Source: Rhizobiales bacterium 65-79 (GTDB lineage: Bacteria > Pseudomonadota > Alphaproteobacteria > Rhizobiales > Rhizobiaceae). From it: DNA of 64,000 nucleotides. Shown here in pieces: positions 1-9,241 of this stretch. The notes beneath the pieces are model-generated. The model was not told the DNA's origin. It saw only the letters and a program-made list of their open reading frames with translations, and did not search any database. The stretch lies in NCBI GenBank assembly GCA_001896885.1, contig MKRJ01000013.1:124001-188000 (forward strand), in the 5' to 3' direction. Position 1 is the stretch's first letter. Each line of letters opens with the position of its first letter. The translations under genes and the position numbers were made by a program.

Positions 1-59
1 GGCCGGCCGCCCTTGACATCAAGGCCGCGAAGGGCCTGCTTGCGAGGAAGGCACAGTAA
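1..59 (+). CDS. C-terminal end of an unidentified protein (partial)
   Basis: An open frame entering from the left edge reads PAALDIKAAKGLLARKAQ and stops at TAA 57-59. Only 18 codons are visible, too few to name a family. The stop is followed by a weak hairpin (GGCAC at 50-54 pairing with GTGCC at 73-77) and a T-run near 81, which could be this gene's terminator. The frame could be chance, but the position before a T-run supports a real gene end. Confidence 0.4.
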   Translation, partial: PAALDIKAAKGLLARKAQ

Positions 60-99
60 TTATTGCAATGTCGTGCCGGCCTTTTTCTCGCCGATCACG

Positions 100-232
100 G
101 AATGGGTCCCGGTCTTTCTCCCCTCGCTCCGCTCGGTGCCGAAAACCGGGATGACGCGACAGCTAGGCCCGTCATCCCGGTTTGCTGCCGAAGCGCAGCG
201 AACGGAAGCAAGACCGGGATCCATTCCTTAGC
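100..232. repeat. Palindromic intergenic mosaic element
   Basis: Inverted arms AAACCGGGATGAC (143-155) and GTCATCCCGGTTT (171-183) pair perfectly over 13 bp. Further copies of the CCGGGAT core lie near 107 and at 214-220, so the block is two nested hairpins. The CATCCCGG/CCGGGATGA core recurs at 13.1-14.6 kb. The pattern resembles the short intergenic mosaic repeats of rhizobia. No protein in these frames looks real. Confidence 0.55.
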
Positions 233-276
233 CGGCCAGACTGAAGCAAAAGAATACAGAAAACTCCGAGGTCCCC

Positions 277-1323
277 ATGCCCTACACCCCCGCCGAGAAC
301 CGCTACCAGAACATGCGCTACAACCGCTGCGGCCGCTCCGGGCTGAAGCTGCCCGCGCTGTCGCTCGGCCTGTGGCACAATTTCGGCGGCGACACGCCGC
401 ACCAGGCCAAGCAGGCGATGTGCCGCAAGGCCTTCGATCTCGGCATCACCCATTTCGACCTTGCCAACAATTACGGGCCGCCGCCGGGCTCGGCCGAGGA
501 GGCGTTCGGCGAGATCCTGCGCACGGATTTCGCCGGCTACCGCGACGAGCTGATCATCTCGACCAAGGCGGGCTACGGCATGTGGCCGGGGCCCTATGGC
601 GAATGGGGCAGCCGCAAATATCTGATCGCCAGCCTCGACCAGAGCCTGAAGCGGATGGGGCTCGACTATGTCGACATCTTCTATTCGCACCGCTTCGATC
701 CCGAGACGCCGCTGGAGGAGACCATGATGGCGCTCGACCACGCGGTGCGCTCCGGCCGGGCGCTCTACGCCGGCATCTCCTCCTACAATTCGCAGCGCAC
801 GCAGGAGGCCGCCGCGATCCTGCGCCAGCTCGGCACGCCCTGCCTGATCCACCAGCCGAGCTATTCCATGATCAACCGTTGGGTCGAGGACGACGGGCTG
901 CTCGACACGCTGGCAGGGCTCGGCATCGGCTCGATCGTGTTCTCGCCGCTGGCGCAGGGCATGCTGACCTCGAAATATCTGGACGGCATCCCCGGGGACA
1001 GCCGCGCCGCGCAGGGCAAGTCGCTCAGGAAATCCTTCCTCAACGAGAAGACCGTCGCCAACATCAGGAAGCTGAACAAGATCGCCGAAAGGCGCGGCCA
1101 GACGCTCGCCCAGATGGCCCTCGCCTGGGTATTGCGCGGCGGCCATGTCACTTCGGCTCTGGTAGGGGCGAGCCGGCCGGAGCAGATCGAGGACAGCATC
1201 GGCGCGCTGAAGAACCTCGAATTCTCCGAAGCCGAGCTGCAGGAGATCGACCGCTACGCACGCGAGGCCGACATCAATCTCTGGGCGGCGTCGGCGGAAC
1301 GGAAGGGCCCGGCGCGGAAGTAG
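277..1323 (+). CDS. Aldo/keto reductase, YghZ/MgrA type
   Basis: A 348-residue NADPH-dependent aldo/keto reductase with the usual length and single TIM-barrel layout of the YghZ (L-glyceraldehyde 3-phosphate reductase) group. The catalytic tetrad is visible as D61, Y66 (in DLANNYG), K97 (in STKAGYG) and H138 (in YSHRFDP). The N-terminal RYNRCGRSGLKLP stretch and the C-terminal LVGASRPEQIEDSIGAL cofactor segment are typical. It stands alone in front of a beta-xylosidase gene, so a role in sugar-aldehyde metabolism is plausible but unproven. The start at 277 places the conserved N-terminus correctly. Substrate specificity cannot be read from sequence. Confidence 0.85.
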   Translation: MPYTPAENRYQNMRYNRCGRSGLKLPALSLGLWHNFGGDTPHQAKQAMCRKAFDLGITHFDLANNYGPPPGSAEEAFGEILRTDFAGYRDELIISTKAGYGMWPGPYGEWGSRKYLIASLDQSLKRMGLDYVDIFYSHRFDPETPLEETMMALDHAVRSGRALYAGISSYNSQRTQEAAAILRQLGTPCLIHQPSYSMINRWVEDDGLLDTLAGLGIGSIVFSPLAQGMLTSKYLDGIPGDSRAAQGKSLRKSFLNEKTVANIRKLNKIAERRGQTLAQMALAWVLRGGHVTSALVGASRPEQIEDSIGALKNLEFSEAELQEIDRYAREADINLWAASAERKGPARK

Positions 1324-1346
1324 CCCATGACGGCGTTCGCATTCTT

Positions 1347-1513
1347 TTGCACCCTCCTCTGGCCTGCCGGCCATCTCCCCCTCAAGGGGGGAGATCAGCT
1401 CTCGGCGAGGCCTTCGCCAATCGCCATCCTTGCAAAGGGAGCGTCGACGGGTCTGGCCGGCGTAATCTCCCCCCTTGAGGGGGAGATGGCCGGCAGGCCA
1501 GAGGAGGGTGCAA
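1347..1513. repeat. Long inverted-repeat element (49-bp perfect arms)
   Basis: The arm at 1347-1395 is an exact reverse complement of 1465-1513, 49 bp with no mismatch, around a 69-nt centre. Each arm also carries a small internal palindrome (CTCCCCCTCAAGGGGGGAG type). A second element with near-identical arms and similar spacing lies at 7772-7933. It ends 16 nt before the start codon of the xylosidase gene, so transcripts entering that gene would carry a very stable hairpin. It encodes no transposase. Confidence 0.8.
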
Positions 1514-1529
1514 GAGAAAGGCCGCGCGC

Positions 1530-3164
1530 ATGATCCGGAACCCCATCCTGCCCGGCTTCAATCCAGACCCGTCGATCTGCCGGGTCGGGCGGGACTACTA
1601 TATCGCCACCTCGACCTTCGAATGGTATCCCGGCGTCCAGATCCACCATTCGACCGATCTCGCCAACTGGCGGCTCGTTTCCCGTCCCCTCGAGCGGGCC
1701 GGCCTGCTCGACATGCGCGGCAATCCGGATTCCTGCGGCATCTGGGCGCCGTGCCTATCCTATGCCGACGGACTCTTCTGGCTCGTCTACACCGACGTCA
1801 AGCGCTATGACGGCAACTTCAAGGACGCGCACAACTACATCACCACCGCGCCTGCGGTGACCGGCCCCTGGTCGGACCGCGTCTACGTCAATTCGAGCGG
1901 CTTCGACCCGTCCCTCTTCCACGACGAGGACGGGAAGAAGTGGTTCCTCAACATGCTCTGGAACCATGTCTCGAACGGTGTCGGCGGCCATCCGAAGCAT
2001 CCCTCCTTCGCCGGCATCCTCTTGCAGGAATATGACCCGAAGGCGGGAAAACTCGTCGGTGAGGCGAAGAACATCTTCCGCGGCAGCCCGCACGGACTGG
2101 TGGAGGGACCGCATCTCTTCAGGCGCGACGGCTGGTACTATCTGACGACGGCCGAGGGCGGCACGGGCTACGGCCATGCCGTCACCATGGCCCGCTCGCG
2201 CGCGATCGACGGGCCGTACGAACTGCATCCCGACATCCATATCATCACCTCGAAGGACGCGCCCGACGCGGTTCTGCAGCGCGCCGGCCATGGCCAGATC
2301 GTCGAGACGCCGGAGGGCGAATTCTATCATACGCATCTGACCTCGCGGCCCCTGCCGGGCACGCGCCGCTCGCCGCTCGGGCGCGAGACGGCGATCCAGA
2401 AATGCGTCTGGGGCGCCGACGGCTGGCTGCGGCTCGCCGAGGGAGGGCCCGTGCCGTCGGTCGAGGTGCCGGCGCCGGGCGGCGCGGAGCACATCCCCGG
2501 CCAGGCGCTCACCGACTACGCCTTCGACGGGCCGGCGCTGCCGGCCGACTTCCAGTGGCTGCGCACGCCCTTTCCCGAGCGCATCTTCTCGCTGACGGCG
2601 CGGCCCGGCCATCTGCGCCTCTTCGCGCGCGAATCCATCGGAAGTTGGTTCGAGCAGGCGCTGGTGGCGCGGCGGCAGGAGCATTTTGCCTTTCGCGCCG
2701 AGACGCGCATCGACTTCCAGCCGGCGAATTTCCAGCAGGCGGCCGGGCTCGTCCACTACTACAACCGGCACAAATTCCACTTCCTCGCCGTGACGCATGA
2801 TGCGCGCCACGGCCGCGTGCTCACCATCCTGAGTTGCCCCGGCGACTGGCCGGACGGGCGGCTCGCCTTCCCGCTGGCCGAGCCGGTCATGCTGCCGGCG
2901 GAAGGGCCGGTGGAGCTTGCGATGGAGGTACGGGACGCCGCGCTGCAATTTCATTGGCGACCCGTCGGCAACCTGCCCGGCGACTGGCGCCCCATCGGCC
3001 CCGTGCTCGACGCCAGCCTGGTTTCGGACGAGGCCGGGCGCGGCGAGCACGGCTCCTTCACCGGCGCCTTTGTCGGCATGGCGGCTTTCGACATTTCCGG
3101 CTCCGGGCGGCACGCCGATTTTAGCCGCTTCAGCTACGCGTCCGAGCCGCGCCGGAATGCGTAA
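1530..3164 (+). CDS. Glycoside hydrolase family 43 beta-xylosidase
   Basis: A 544-residue two-domain GH43 enzyme that releases xylose (possibly also arabinose) from xylo-oligosaccharides. The N-terminal five-bladed propeller, about residues 1-310, contains the three expected acidic residues: D13 (NPDPS, general base), D126 (GFDPSLF, pKa modulator) and E192 (VEGPHLF, general acid). The C-terminal part, about 330-540, is the beta-sandwich domain characteristic of the XynB/XylA group. No signal peptide is seen, so it probably acts on imported oligosaccharides in the cytoplasm. Its start lies just after the inverted-repeat element at 1347-1513. Xylosidase versus arabinofuranosidase activity is not decided by these motifs. 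Confidence 0.88.
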   Translation: MIRNPILPGFNPDPSICRVGRDYYIATSTFEWYPGVQIHHSTDLANWRLVSRPLERAGLLDMRGNPDSCGIWAPCLSYADGLFWLVYTDVKRYDGNFKDAHNYITTAPAVTGPWSDRVYVNSSGFDPSLFHDEDGKKWFLNMLWNHVSNGVGGHPKHPSFAGILLQEYDPKAGKLVGEAKNIFRGSPHGLVEGPHLFRRDGWYYLTTAEGGTGYGHAVTMARSRAIDGPYELHPDIHIITSKDAPDAVLQRAGHGQIVETPEGEFYHTHLTSRPLPGTRRSPLGRETAIQKCVWGADGWLRLAEGGPVPSVEVPAPGGAEHIPGQALTDYAFDGPALPADFQWLRTPFPERIFSLTARPGHLRLFARESIGSWFEQALVARRQEHFAFRAETRIDFQPANFQQAAGLVHYYNRHKFHFLAVTHDARHGRVLTILSCPGDWPDGRLAFPLAEPVMLPAEGPVELAMEVRDAALQFHWRPVGNLPGDWRPIGPVLDASLVSDEAGRGEHGSFTGAFVGMAAFDISGSGRHADFSRFSYASEPRRNA

Positions 3165-3277
3165 GCGATGTATCATTTACCGGCCGTCAGGCATGATGGG
3201 CAGTCGCCGGCCGGCCGGCTGGCAATGGCGGAAAGGTGCGCCTATCTGAATCGTGAGGCAGGATCTCAGGGAGTGCC

Positions 3278-3571
3278 ATGTCGAAGACCGCGATCCCGGC
3301 GCTGGCGGGACTTCTGCTGTTGGGAGCGTTGGGGACGGCCTCGGGCTTCGAGCTTGCGCAGGACCTCACCTGCGCGCAGGCCGTCGCCTACTACGAAAAG
3401 AACCGTCTCATCTACGTGCTGAGCCACAACGTCATCGCCCTGCCGATCCGTGTCGGCGTGCCGGTGAACGAGGCGAACAAGCTCCAATGCTCCGACCGGG
3501 GCCAGATCCCGCACGGCTACAGCGTCGAAACGAAGGATCGCTGGCGCTGCGTCATCGCCGTGACGTGCTGA
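3278..3571 (+). CDS. Small secreted cysteine-containing protein, unknown function
   Basis: A 97-residue protein I do not recognise. Residues 1-23 look like a signal peptide (lysine near the start, then a leucine/alanine core ending TASG), giving a mature product of about 74 residues. The mature part has four cysteines, enough for two disulfides, the last being the final residue. Most sequence is polar with a short hydrophobic stretch (VLSHNVIALPIRVGV). A start at 3278 follows a purine-rich AGGGAG. It stands alone between the xylosidase gene and the convergent hut genes, and nothing around it indicates a role. Confidence 0.6.
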   Translation: MSKTAIPALAGLLLLGALGTASGFELAQDLTCAQAVAYYEKNRLIYVLSHNVIALPIRVGVPVNEANKLQCSDRGQIPHGYSVETKDRWRCVIAVTC

Positions 3572-3581
3572 GCGGAACCGC

Positions 3582-5255
3582 TCAGTTCCCCAGGATCCCC
3601 GGCAGCCTGAGCCCCTTCTCCCTGGCGCATTCGATGGCGATATCGTAGCCGGCGTCGGCGTGGCGCATGACGCCGGTCGCCGGGTCGTTCCACAATACCC
3701 GCTCCAGCCGCTTGGCCGCTTCCGGCGTGCCGTCGGCGCAGATCACCATGCCCGCATGCTGCGAGAAACCCATGCCGACGCCGCCGCCATGGTGCAGCGA
3801 CACCCATGTCGCGCCCGACGCGCAATTGAGCAGCGCGTTGAGCAGCGGCCAGTCCGACACGGCGTCCGACCCGTCCTTCATCGCCTCCGTCTCGCGGTTG
3901 GGCGAGGCGACGGAGCCGGAATCGAGATGGTCGCGGCCGATGACGACCGGTGCCTTCAGTTCGCCATTCGCCACCATCTCGTTGAAGGCGAGGCCGAGCC
4001 GGTGGCGGTCGCCGAGGCCGACCCAGCAGATGCGCGCCGGCAATCCCTGGAAGGAGATGCGCTCCCTCGCCATGTCGAGCCAGTTATGCAGATGCGTGTT
4101 GCCCGGCGTCAGTTCCTTCACCTTCTCGTCGGTGCGGAAGATGTCCTCCGGGTCGCCCGACAGCGCCGCCCAGCGGAACGGGCCGATGCCGCGGCAGAAG
4201 AGCGGACGGATATAGGCCGGCACGAAGCCGGGAAAGGCGAAGGCGTTGTCGAGGCCTTCGTCCTTGGCGACCTGGCGGATATTGTTGCCGTAGTCGAGCG
4301 TCGGCACGCCGTCGTTCCAGAAGGCGACCATCGCCTCGACATGCTCGCGCATCGACTGGCGTGCCGCCTTTTCCACCGTTTTCGGGTCGCTCTCGCGCTT
4401 TTCCCGCCATTCGGCAAGCGACCAGCCCTTCGGCAGATAGCCGTTCAGCGGATCGTGCGCCGAGGTCTGGTCGGTCAGGATGTCGGGCCTGATGCCGCGC
4501 CGGTGAAGCTCCGGCACGATCTCGGCCGCGTTGCCGAGGAGCCCGACCGACTTCGCCTTGCCGGCCTTCGTCCAGCGCTCGATCATGGCGAGCGCTTCGT
4601 CGAGCGTATCCGCGCGCTCGTCGACATAGCGGGTGCGCAGCCTGAAATCGATGCGGTCTGGGTCGCATTCGATGGCGAGGCAGGACGCGCCCGCCATCAC
4701 GGCGGCGAGCGGCTGCGCGCCGCCCATGCCGCCCAGTCCAGCCGTAAGTATCCACTTACCCTTGAGATCGCCCTTGTAGTGCTGGCGGCCCGCTTCTACA
4801 AAGGTTTCATACGTGCCCTGCACGATGCCCTGCGTGCCGATATAGATCCACGACCCGGCCGTCATCTGGCCATACATCATTAGGCCCTTGCGATCGAGCT
4901 CGTTGAAATGGTTCCAGTCGGCCCAGTGCGGCACGAGGTTGGAATTGGCGATCAGCACGCGCGGTGCGTCGGCATGGGTGCGGAAGACGCCGACCGGCTT
5001 GCCCGACTGGACGAGCAGCGTCTCGTCCTCCTTCAGCGTCTTTAGCGTCGCCACGATGGCGTCGAAATCGTTCCAGGTGCGCGCGGCGCGGCCGATGCCG
5101 CCATAGACCACGAGCTCGTTCGGGTTCTCGGCCACGCCCGGATCGAGATTGTTCATCAGCATGCGGAGCGGCGCTTCCGTCTGCCAGGAAAGCGCGTTGA
5201 GCTCCGGGCCGCGCGGCGCGTGGATCTCGCGGATGTTGTGACGGGGATTGGTCAT
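3582..5255 (-). CDS. hutU: Urocanate hydratase
   Basis: A 557-residue cytosolic urocanase that hydrates urocanate to imidazolonepropionate, step two of histidine breakdown. Length and sequence match the family throughout, with the NAD-binding region ([12 protein letters not shown]) and the conserved cysteine segment [16 protein letters not shown] near residue 400-420. It is the promoter-distal gene of the minus-strand run hutI-hutH-hutG-hutU, and its start overlaps the stop of hutG by 4 nt (ATGA, 5252-5255), indicating translational coupling. Expression is presumably controlled by HutC encoded at 10606. Confidence 0.97.
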   Translation of the reverse strand: MTNPRHNIREIHAPRGPELNALSWQTEAPLRMLMNNLDPGVAENPNELVVYGGIGRAARTWNDFDAIVATLKTLKEDETLLVQSGKPVGVFRTHADAPRVLIANSNLVPHWADWNHFNELDRKGLMMYGQMTAGSWIYIGTQGIVQGTYETFVEAGRQHYKGDLKGKWILTAGLGGMGGAQPLAAVMAGASCLAIECDPDRIDFRLRTRYVDERADTLDEALAMIERWTKAGKAKSVGLLGNAAEIVPELHRRGIRPDILTDQTSAHDPLNGYLPKGWSLAEWREKRESDPKTVEKAARQSMREHVEAMVAFWNDGVPTLDYGNNIRQVAKDEGLDNAFAFPGFVPAYIRPLFCRGIGPFRWAALSGDPEDIFRTDEKVKELTPGNTHLHNWLDMARERISFQGLPARICWVGLGDRHRLGLAFNEMVANGELKAPVVIGRDHLDSGSVASPNRETEAMKDGSDAVSDWPLLNALLNCASGATWVSLHHGGGVGMGFSQHAGMVICADGTPEAAKRLERVLWNDPATGVMRHADAGYDIAIECAREKGLRLPGILGN

Positions 5256-6118
5256 GACCAGGCTCCGGTTTTCGTCGAAAGGGCGATTCCCTCGAGGCGC
5301 TTCAGGATCGCGCCGAGATGGATGCGCAGCCGGTCCGCCTTGGCCTCGTCATAGGCGAAGGGAAGCGCCTCGCTTTCGAGATGGGTCGATTGCGCCAGCT
5401 CCATCTGGACGGCGTGGACGCCGGTCTCGGGCTTGCCGTAATGCCGCGTCGTCCAGCCGCCGCGGAAGCGGCCGTTGAGGATGGAGGTATGGCCGTCGGC
5501 CGAGCGGCAGATGCCGGCGACGGCCCGCTCGAATTCCGGCGCGCAGGTTTTGCCGTTGTCGGTGCCGATGTTGAAGTCGGGCAGGACGTCGTCGAACAGG
5601 AACGGGCATTTCGAGCGGATGGAGTGGCAGTCGTAGAGCACGGCGATGCCATGGATCGCCTTCACGCGCTCGATCTCCGCGGCGAGCGCCGCATGGTAGG
5701 GCGCGTGGAACAGCGCCTTGCGCCGCTCGATCTCCTTCCCGTCCGGCTCCTTCGACCAGAGCGGCTGGTCGTCGAAATCGGTGAGCGGCACCAGCCCGGT
5801 CGTGTTCTGCCCCGGATAGAGGCTGGCGCCGGACGGATCGCGGTTGGCGTCGATGCAATAGCGATGGAAGGTCGCGCGCACCGTCGTCACCTCCGACAGC
5901 AGGCCGGCATAGAGCCTATGGACATGCCAGTCCGTGTCGCGGAGCTTGCGGCCTTCCTCGTTGAGGTCGGCCCATATGTCCGGCGGAACTTCCGTGCCGG
6001 TATGCGGCAGGCCGAGGATGATTGGCGAGGTGCCGCGGGTGATTTCAAAGGGTTGCGCCCTTCTCCCCGCCTGCGGGGAGAAGGTGGCGGCAGCCGGATG
6101 AGGGGCAGGATCGCTCAT
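5252..6118 (-). CDS. hutG: N-formylglutamate deformylase
   Basis: A 288-residue N-formylglutamate amidohydrolase that releases formate and glutamate, the last step of the five-step pathway and partner of HutF. Family motifs seen are [21 protein letters not shown] and [11 protein letters not shown]. It overlaps hutU by 4 nt and shares one base with the hutH stop (TGATG at 6116-6120). The first 22 residues or so ([20 protein letters not shown]) are not family sequence. They are a translation of the palindromic element at 6060-6174, and the conserved domain begins at [10 protein letters not shown]. No other start codon lies conveniently inside the domain, so this N-terminus is probably made. Confidence 0.93.
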   Translation of the reverse strand: MSDPAPHPAAATFSPQAGRRAQPFEITRGTSPIILGLPHTGTEVPPDIWADLNEEGRKLRDTDWHVHRLYAGLLSEVTTVRATFHRYCIDANRDPSGASLYPGQNTTGLVPLTDFDDQPLWSKEPDGKEIERRKALFHAPYHAALAAEIERVKAIHGIAVLYDCHSIRSKCPFLFDDVLPDFNIGTDNGKTCAPEFERAVAGICRSADGHTSILNGRFRGGWTTRHYGKPETGVHAVQMELAQSTHLESEALPFAYDEAKADRLRIHLGAILKRLEGIALSTKTGAWS

Positions 6119-6174
6119 CAGTGCCGCCCCTCATCCGCCCTTCGGGCACCTTCTCCCCGCAAGCGGGGAGAAGG
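6060..6174. repeat. Palindromic mosaic element forming the hutH-hutG junction
   Basis: Three inverted pairs are nested here: a hairpin at 6060-6083 (11-bp arms, CTTCTCCCCGC), a hairpin at 6149-6174 (12-bp arms), and GGATGAGGGGC (6096-6106) pairing with GCCCCTCATCC (6126-6136). The stop codon of hutH and the start codon of hutG (TGATG, 6116-6120) sit in the central loop. The same CTTCTCCCCGC-type core is found at 11363-11383. The element therefore encodes the last residues of HutH and the first of HutG. Confidence 0.75.
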
Positions 6175-7713
6175 AATATTCCCCTCCAGCCCCGGCAGAA
6201 TGCCCGCCGATACGCTGTCGCAGAGCGCGCCGGATCGCACCAGTTCGCCGGCGGCGGCGAGGTCGCCGGCCATGTAGCGGTCGACCTCCAATGCCGGCAC
6301 CGCCATGCGGATCACCGAATGTGCCTTCTGCAACTCGCCGCTTGTCCTGAGCGGGGCGCGCAAATCGATCCCCTGCGCCGCCGTGACCGCCTCGATGCCG
6401 ACGATCGTGGCGAGGTTCTCCGTCATGTCGAGGAGCCGCCGCGCGCCGTGGCAGGCCATCGAGACATGGTCCTCCTGGTTGGCGGAAGTCGGCGTCGAAT
6501 CGATCGAGGCCGGATGCGCGCGCTGCTTGTTCTCGCTCATCAGCGCGGCGGAGGTGACTTCCGCGATCATCAGGCCGGAATTCAGCCCCGGCTTCTTCGC
6601 CAGGAAGGCGGGCAGGCCGAAGGAGAGCGCCGGATCGACCAGGAGCGCGATGCGCCTTTGCGCGATGGCCCCGATCTCGCAGATGGCGAGCGCGATCTGG
6701 TCGGCGGCGAAGGCCACCGGCTCGGCATGGAAATTGCCGCCGGAGACCACCGAGCCGTCCGACAGCACCAGCGGATTGTCGGTGACGGCGTTGGCTTCGA
6801 GCGTCAGCGTGCGCGCGCACTGGCGCAAAATGTCGAGCGCCGCGCCGTCGACCTGCGGCTGGCAGCGTATGCAGTAGGGGTCCTGCACGCGCTCGTCGCC
6901 GAGCCGGTGGCTCTCGCGGATTTCCGAGCCGTCGAGCAGCCGCCAGAGTGCGGCGGCCGTGTCGATCTGGCCGCGATGGCCGCGCAGCGTGTGGATTTCC
7001 GGATGGAACGGCGCGGAAGAGCCCATCGCCGCGTCGGTCGAGAGCGCCCCGGTGACGAGCGCCGCGTTCGCCGCGCGATGCGTCTCGAAGAGACCGGCGA
7101 GCGCCAGCGCGGTCGAGACCTGCGTGCCGTTGATCAGCGCCAGTCCCTCCTTGGCGGCGAGCACGATCGGCTTCAGCCCGGCTTTGTCGAGCGCGGCGCG
7201 GGCATGCATTCTTTCGCCGGCCAGATACGCCTCGCCTTCGCCGATCATGGCGGCGGTCATGTGGGCGAGCGGCGCGAGGTCGCCGGACGCGCCGACCGAG
7301 CCCTTTTCCGGGATGACCGGCACGACGCCCTTTTCTAGCATCGCCTCGATCAGCGTGACGGTCTCCATGCGCACGCCCGACGCGCCGCGCCCGAGCGACA
7401 TCAGCTTCAGCGCCATGACGAGGCGCACGATCTCGGGTCTCAGCGGCCGGCCGACGCCGCAGCAATGCGACAGGATGAGGTTGCGCTGCAGGGTGGCCAC
7501 GTCCGCCGCCGGGATGCGCACGCTGGCGAGCTTCCCGAAGCCGGTGTTGATGCCATAGACGGCGTCCGACCCGCCCGCGATCTCGGCGATACGCCGGGCG
7601 GCGGCTTCGATGCGCGGATGCGAGGAGGTGTCGAGGCGGACGGGCTCCGAGCCGCGATAGATGCGCTCCAGCGTTTCGAGCGCGATGGCGCCGGGATGGA
7701 GGGTGAGGGTCAT
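6118..7713 (-). CDS. hutH: Histidine ammonia-lyase
   Basis: A 531-residue histidase that eliminates ammonia from histidine to give urocanate. The MIO-forming triad Ala-Ser-Gly is at 142-144 in [10 protein letters not shown] and the catalytic tyrosine loop is [10 protein letters not shown] (Tyr53). Family members usually end shortly after the segment here reading SAGILPGL. The last 20 residues ([20 protein letters not shown]) instead translate the mosaic element at 6060-6174, so this is a C-terminal extension by repeat insertion. It shares a base with hutG and lies 253 nt downstream of hutI, with another repeat element between. Confidence 0.96.
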   Translation of the reverse strand: MTLTLHPGAIALETLERIYRGSEPVRLDTSSHPRIEAAARRIAEIAGGSDAVYGINTGFGKLASVRIPAADVATLQRNLILSHCCGVGRPLRPEIVRLVMALKLMSLGRGASGVRMETVTLIEAMLEKGVVPVIPEKGSVGASGDLAPLAHMTAAMIGEGEAYLAGERMHARAALDKAGLKPIVLAAKEGLALINGTQVSTALALAGLFETHRAANAALVTGALSTDAAMGSSAPFHPEIHTLRGHRGQIDTAAALWRLLDGSEIRESHRLGDERVQDPYCIRCQPQVDGAALDILRQCARTLTLEANAVTDNPLVLSDGSVVSGGNFHAEPVAFAADQIALAICEIGAIAQRRIALLVDPALSFGLPAFLAKKPGLNSGLMIAEVTSAALMSENKQRAHPASIDSTPTSANQEDHVSMACHGARRLLDMTENLATIVGIEAVTAAQGIDLRAPLRTSGELQKAHSVIRMAVPALEVDRYMAGDLAAAGELVRSGALCDSVSAGILPGLEGNIPSPRLRGEGARRADEGRH

Positions 7714-7771
7714 GCGCGCGATTCCGTCTCGTAGATCGCGCGCAAGGCTTCGAATGTCCTGCGGTCGAAAT

Positions 7772-7933
7772 CACCCCCCTCTGTCCTGCCGGATATCTCC
7801 CCCTCAAGGGGGGAGATCAAACCTCCATCCTTGTTCTCGCTAATCGCCAACGCTACAGGATGGGAGCCGAGGCAAGCGGCCGGCGTAATCTCCCCCCTTG
7901 AGGGGAAGATGTCCGGCAGGACAGAGGGGGGTG
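7772..7933. repeat. Long inverted-repeat element, second copy
   Basis: Arms of about 45 bp at 7772-7816 and 7888-7933 are near-perfect reverse complements and carry the same CTCCCCCTCAAGGGGGGAG core as the element at 1347-1513. The centre also shares the CCAATCGCC/CTAATCGCC motif and the GGCCGGCGTAATCTCC junction with it. It occupies most of the hutI-hutH intergenic space (7714-7966). In an RNA reading from hutI into hutH it would form a long stem that could slow ribosomes or protect RNA ends. Confidence 0.75.
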
Positions 7934-7966
7934 CGAAGGGGCGCGGCGCTGAACGAATTGTCTCCA

Positions 7967-9166
7967 TCATCCCACGATCACCCTCTCCAGCGCATTGAAC
8001 CCGATGCGGTAGGCCAGCTCCGCCGGATGCCCGACGTCCCACACCGCAAGCTCGGCGCGCTTGCCCGCCTCTATCGTGCCGATCTCGTCCGCCAGTCCGA
8101 GCGCCCGCGCCGCGTTGCGCGTCACGCCGGCAAGCGCCTCCTCCGGCGTTAAGCGGAAGAGCGTCGAGGCCATGTTCATGGTCAGGAGCAGCGAGGCGAG
8201 CGGGGAGGAGCCGGGATTGCAGTCGGTGGCGATGGCGATCGGCACGCCCGCGCGTCTCAAAGCGTCCACCGGCGGCGCCTGCTTCTCGCGCAGGAAATAG
8301 AATGCTCCGGGAAGCAGGACCGCCACGGTGCCGCTCTTTGCCATGGCCTCGGCGCCGGCCTCGTCCAGATATTCCAGATGATCGGCCGAAAGCGCGCCGA
8401 AGGAGGCTGCGAGCGCCGCTCCGCCAAGATTTGAAAGCTGCTCTGCATGCAGCTTGACCGGAATGCCGAGCCCCCTCGCCCTTTCGAAGATGCGCGCCAT
8501 CTGCTCCGGCGAAAACGCTATGCCCTCGCAGAACCCGTCGACGGCATCGACCAGCCCCTCACCATGGGCGGCTTTCAGCCCGGGCAGCACGATTTCGTCG
8601 ATATAGGCATCGGCGCGGCCCTTGTATTCGGCGGGCACGGCATGCGCGGCAAGGTAGCTCGTCCTGACCCGCACCTTGCGCATCGCGCCGAGCCGGCGCG
8701 CCGCGCGCAGCATTTTCAGTTCGTCCCCGATCGTCAGGCCGTAGCCCGATTTGATCTCGACCGTGTGGGCGCCCTCGGCGACCAGGGCGTCGAGCCGCGG
8801 CAGGGCGGCCTCGACCAGTTCGTCCTCTGAAAGAGCGCGGGTCGCGGCTACCGTCGAGACGATGCCGCCGCCGGCGCGCGCGATTTCCTCATAGGTCGCG
8901 CCTTCGAGCCGCATCTCGAATTCCTTCGCCCGATTGCCGCCGAAGACGAGATGCGTGTGGCAGTCGATCAGCGCCGGCGTGACGAGCCGGTTGCCGCAAT
9001 CCTCGATGGCGGCATCGCGCCATCCGGCCGGCGCCGCATCGATCCTTCCGACCCATGCGATGGACTGGTCTTCAACGCCGATCGCGCCATTTACGATGAG
9101 ACCATAGCCAGGCGTGGCCGGGGCCATGGTGGCGATCGTCGCGGCGGTGATGATTTTTAGTGTCAT
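7967..9166 (-). CDS. hutI: Imidazolonepropionase
   Basis: A 399-residue metal-dependent hydrolase of the amidohydrolase superfamily that opens 4-imidazolone-5-propionate to N-formimidoyl-glutamate, step three of the pathway. The metal-binding [10 protein letters not shown] motif, the second histidine region KLHAEQLSN, and the late [11 protein letters not shown] segment are present, and length matches the family. It is the first gene of the minus-strand hut run and is divergent from hutF. The 75-bp gap between them holds the operator candidate at 9203-9222. The ATG at 9166 is the natural start. Confidence 0.96.
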   Translation of the reverse strand: MTLKIITAATIATMAPATPGYGLIVNGAIGVEDQSIAWVGRIDAAPAGWRDAAIEDCGNRLVTPALIDCHTHLVFGGNRAKEFEMRLEGATYEEIARAGGGIVSTVAATRALSEDELVEAALPRLDALVAEGAHTVEIKSGYGLTIGDELKMLRAARRLGAMRKVRVRTSYLAAHAVPAEYKGRADAYIDEIVLPGLKAAHGEGLVDAVDGFCEGIAFSPEQMARIFERARGLGIPVKLHAEQLSNLGGAALAASFGALSADHLEYLDEAGAEAMAKSGTVAVLLPGAFYFLREKQAPPVDALRRAGVPIAIATDCNPGSSPLASLLLTMNMASTLFRLTPEEALAGVTRNAARALGLADEIGTIEAGKRAELAVWDVGHPAELAYRIGFNALERVIVG

Positions 9167-9202
9167 GGCGCCCGGGGCGGTTCACATGTCCGGATTTAAT
9201 GC

Positions 9203-9222
9203 TATTATGTCTAGACAAAATA
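9203..9222. promoter_or_regulatory. Candidate HutC operator between hutI and hutF
   Basis: A 20-bp sequence, TATTATGTCTAGACAAAATA, with a perfect 10-bp core TGTCTAGACA (9208-9217) and only one mismatched pair overall. It lies in an AT-rich patch midway between the divergent hutI and hutF starts. GntR/HutC-type repressors bind short palindromes of this kind, and the hutC gene is 1.4 kb away. The assignment to HutC is inference from position and symmetry. Confidence 0.6.
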
Positions 9223-9241
9223 AGTCAACACGGAAATACCC

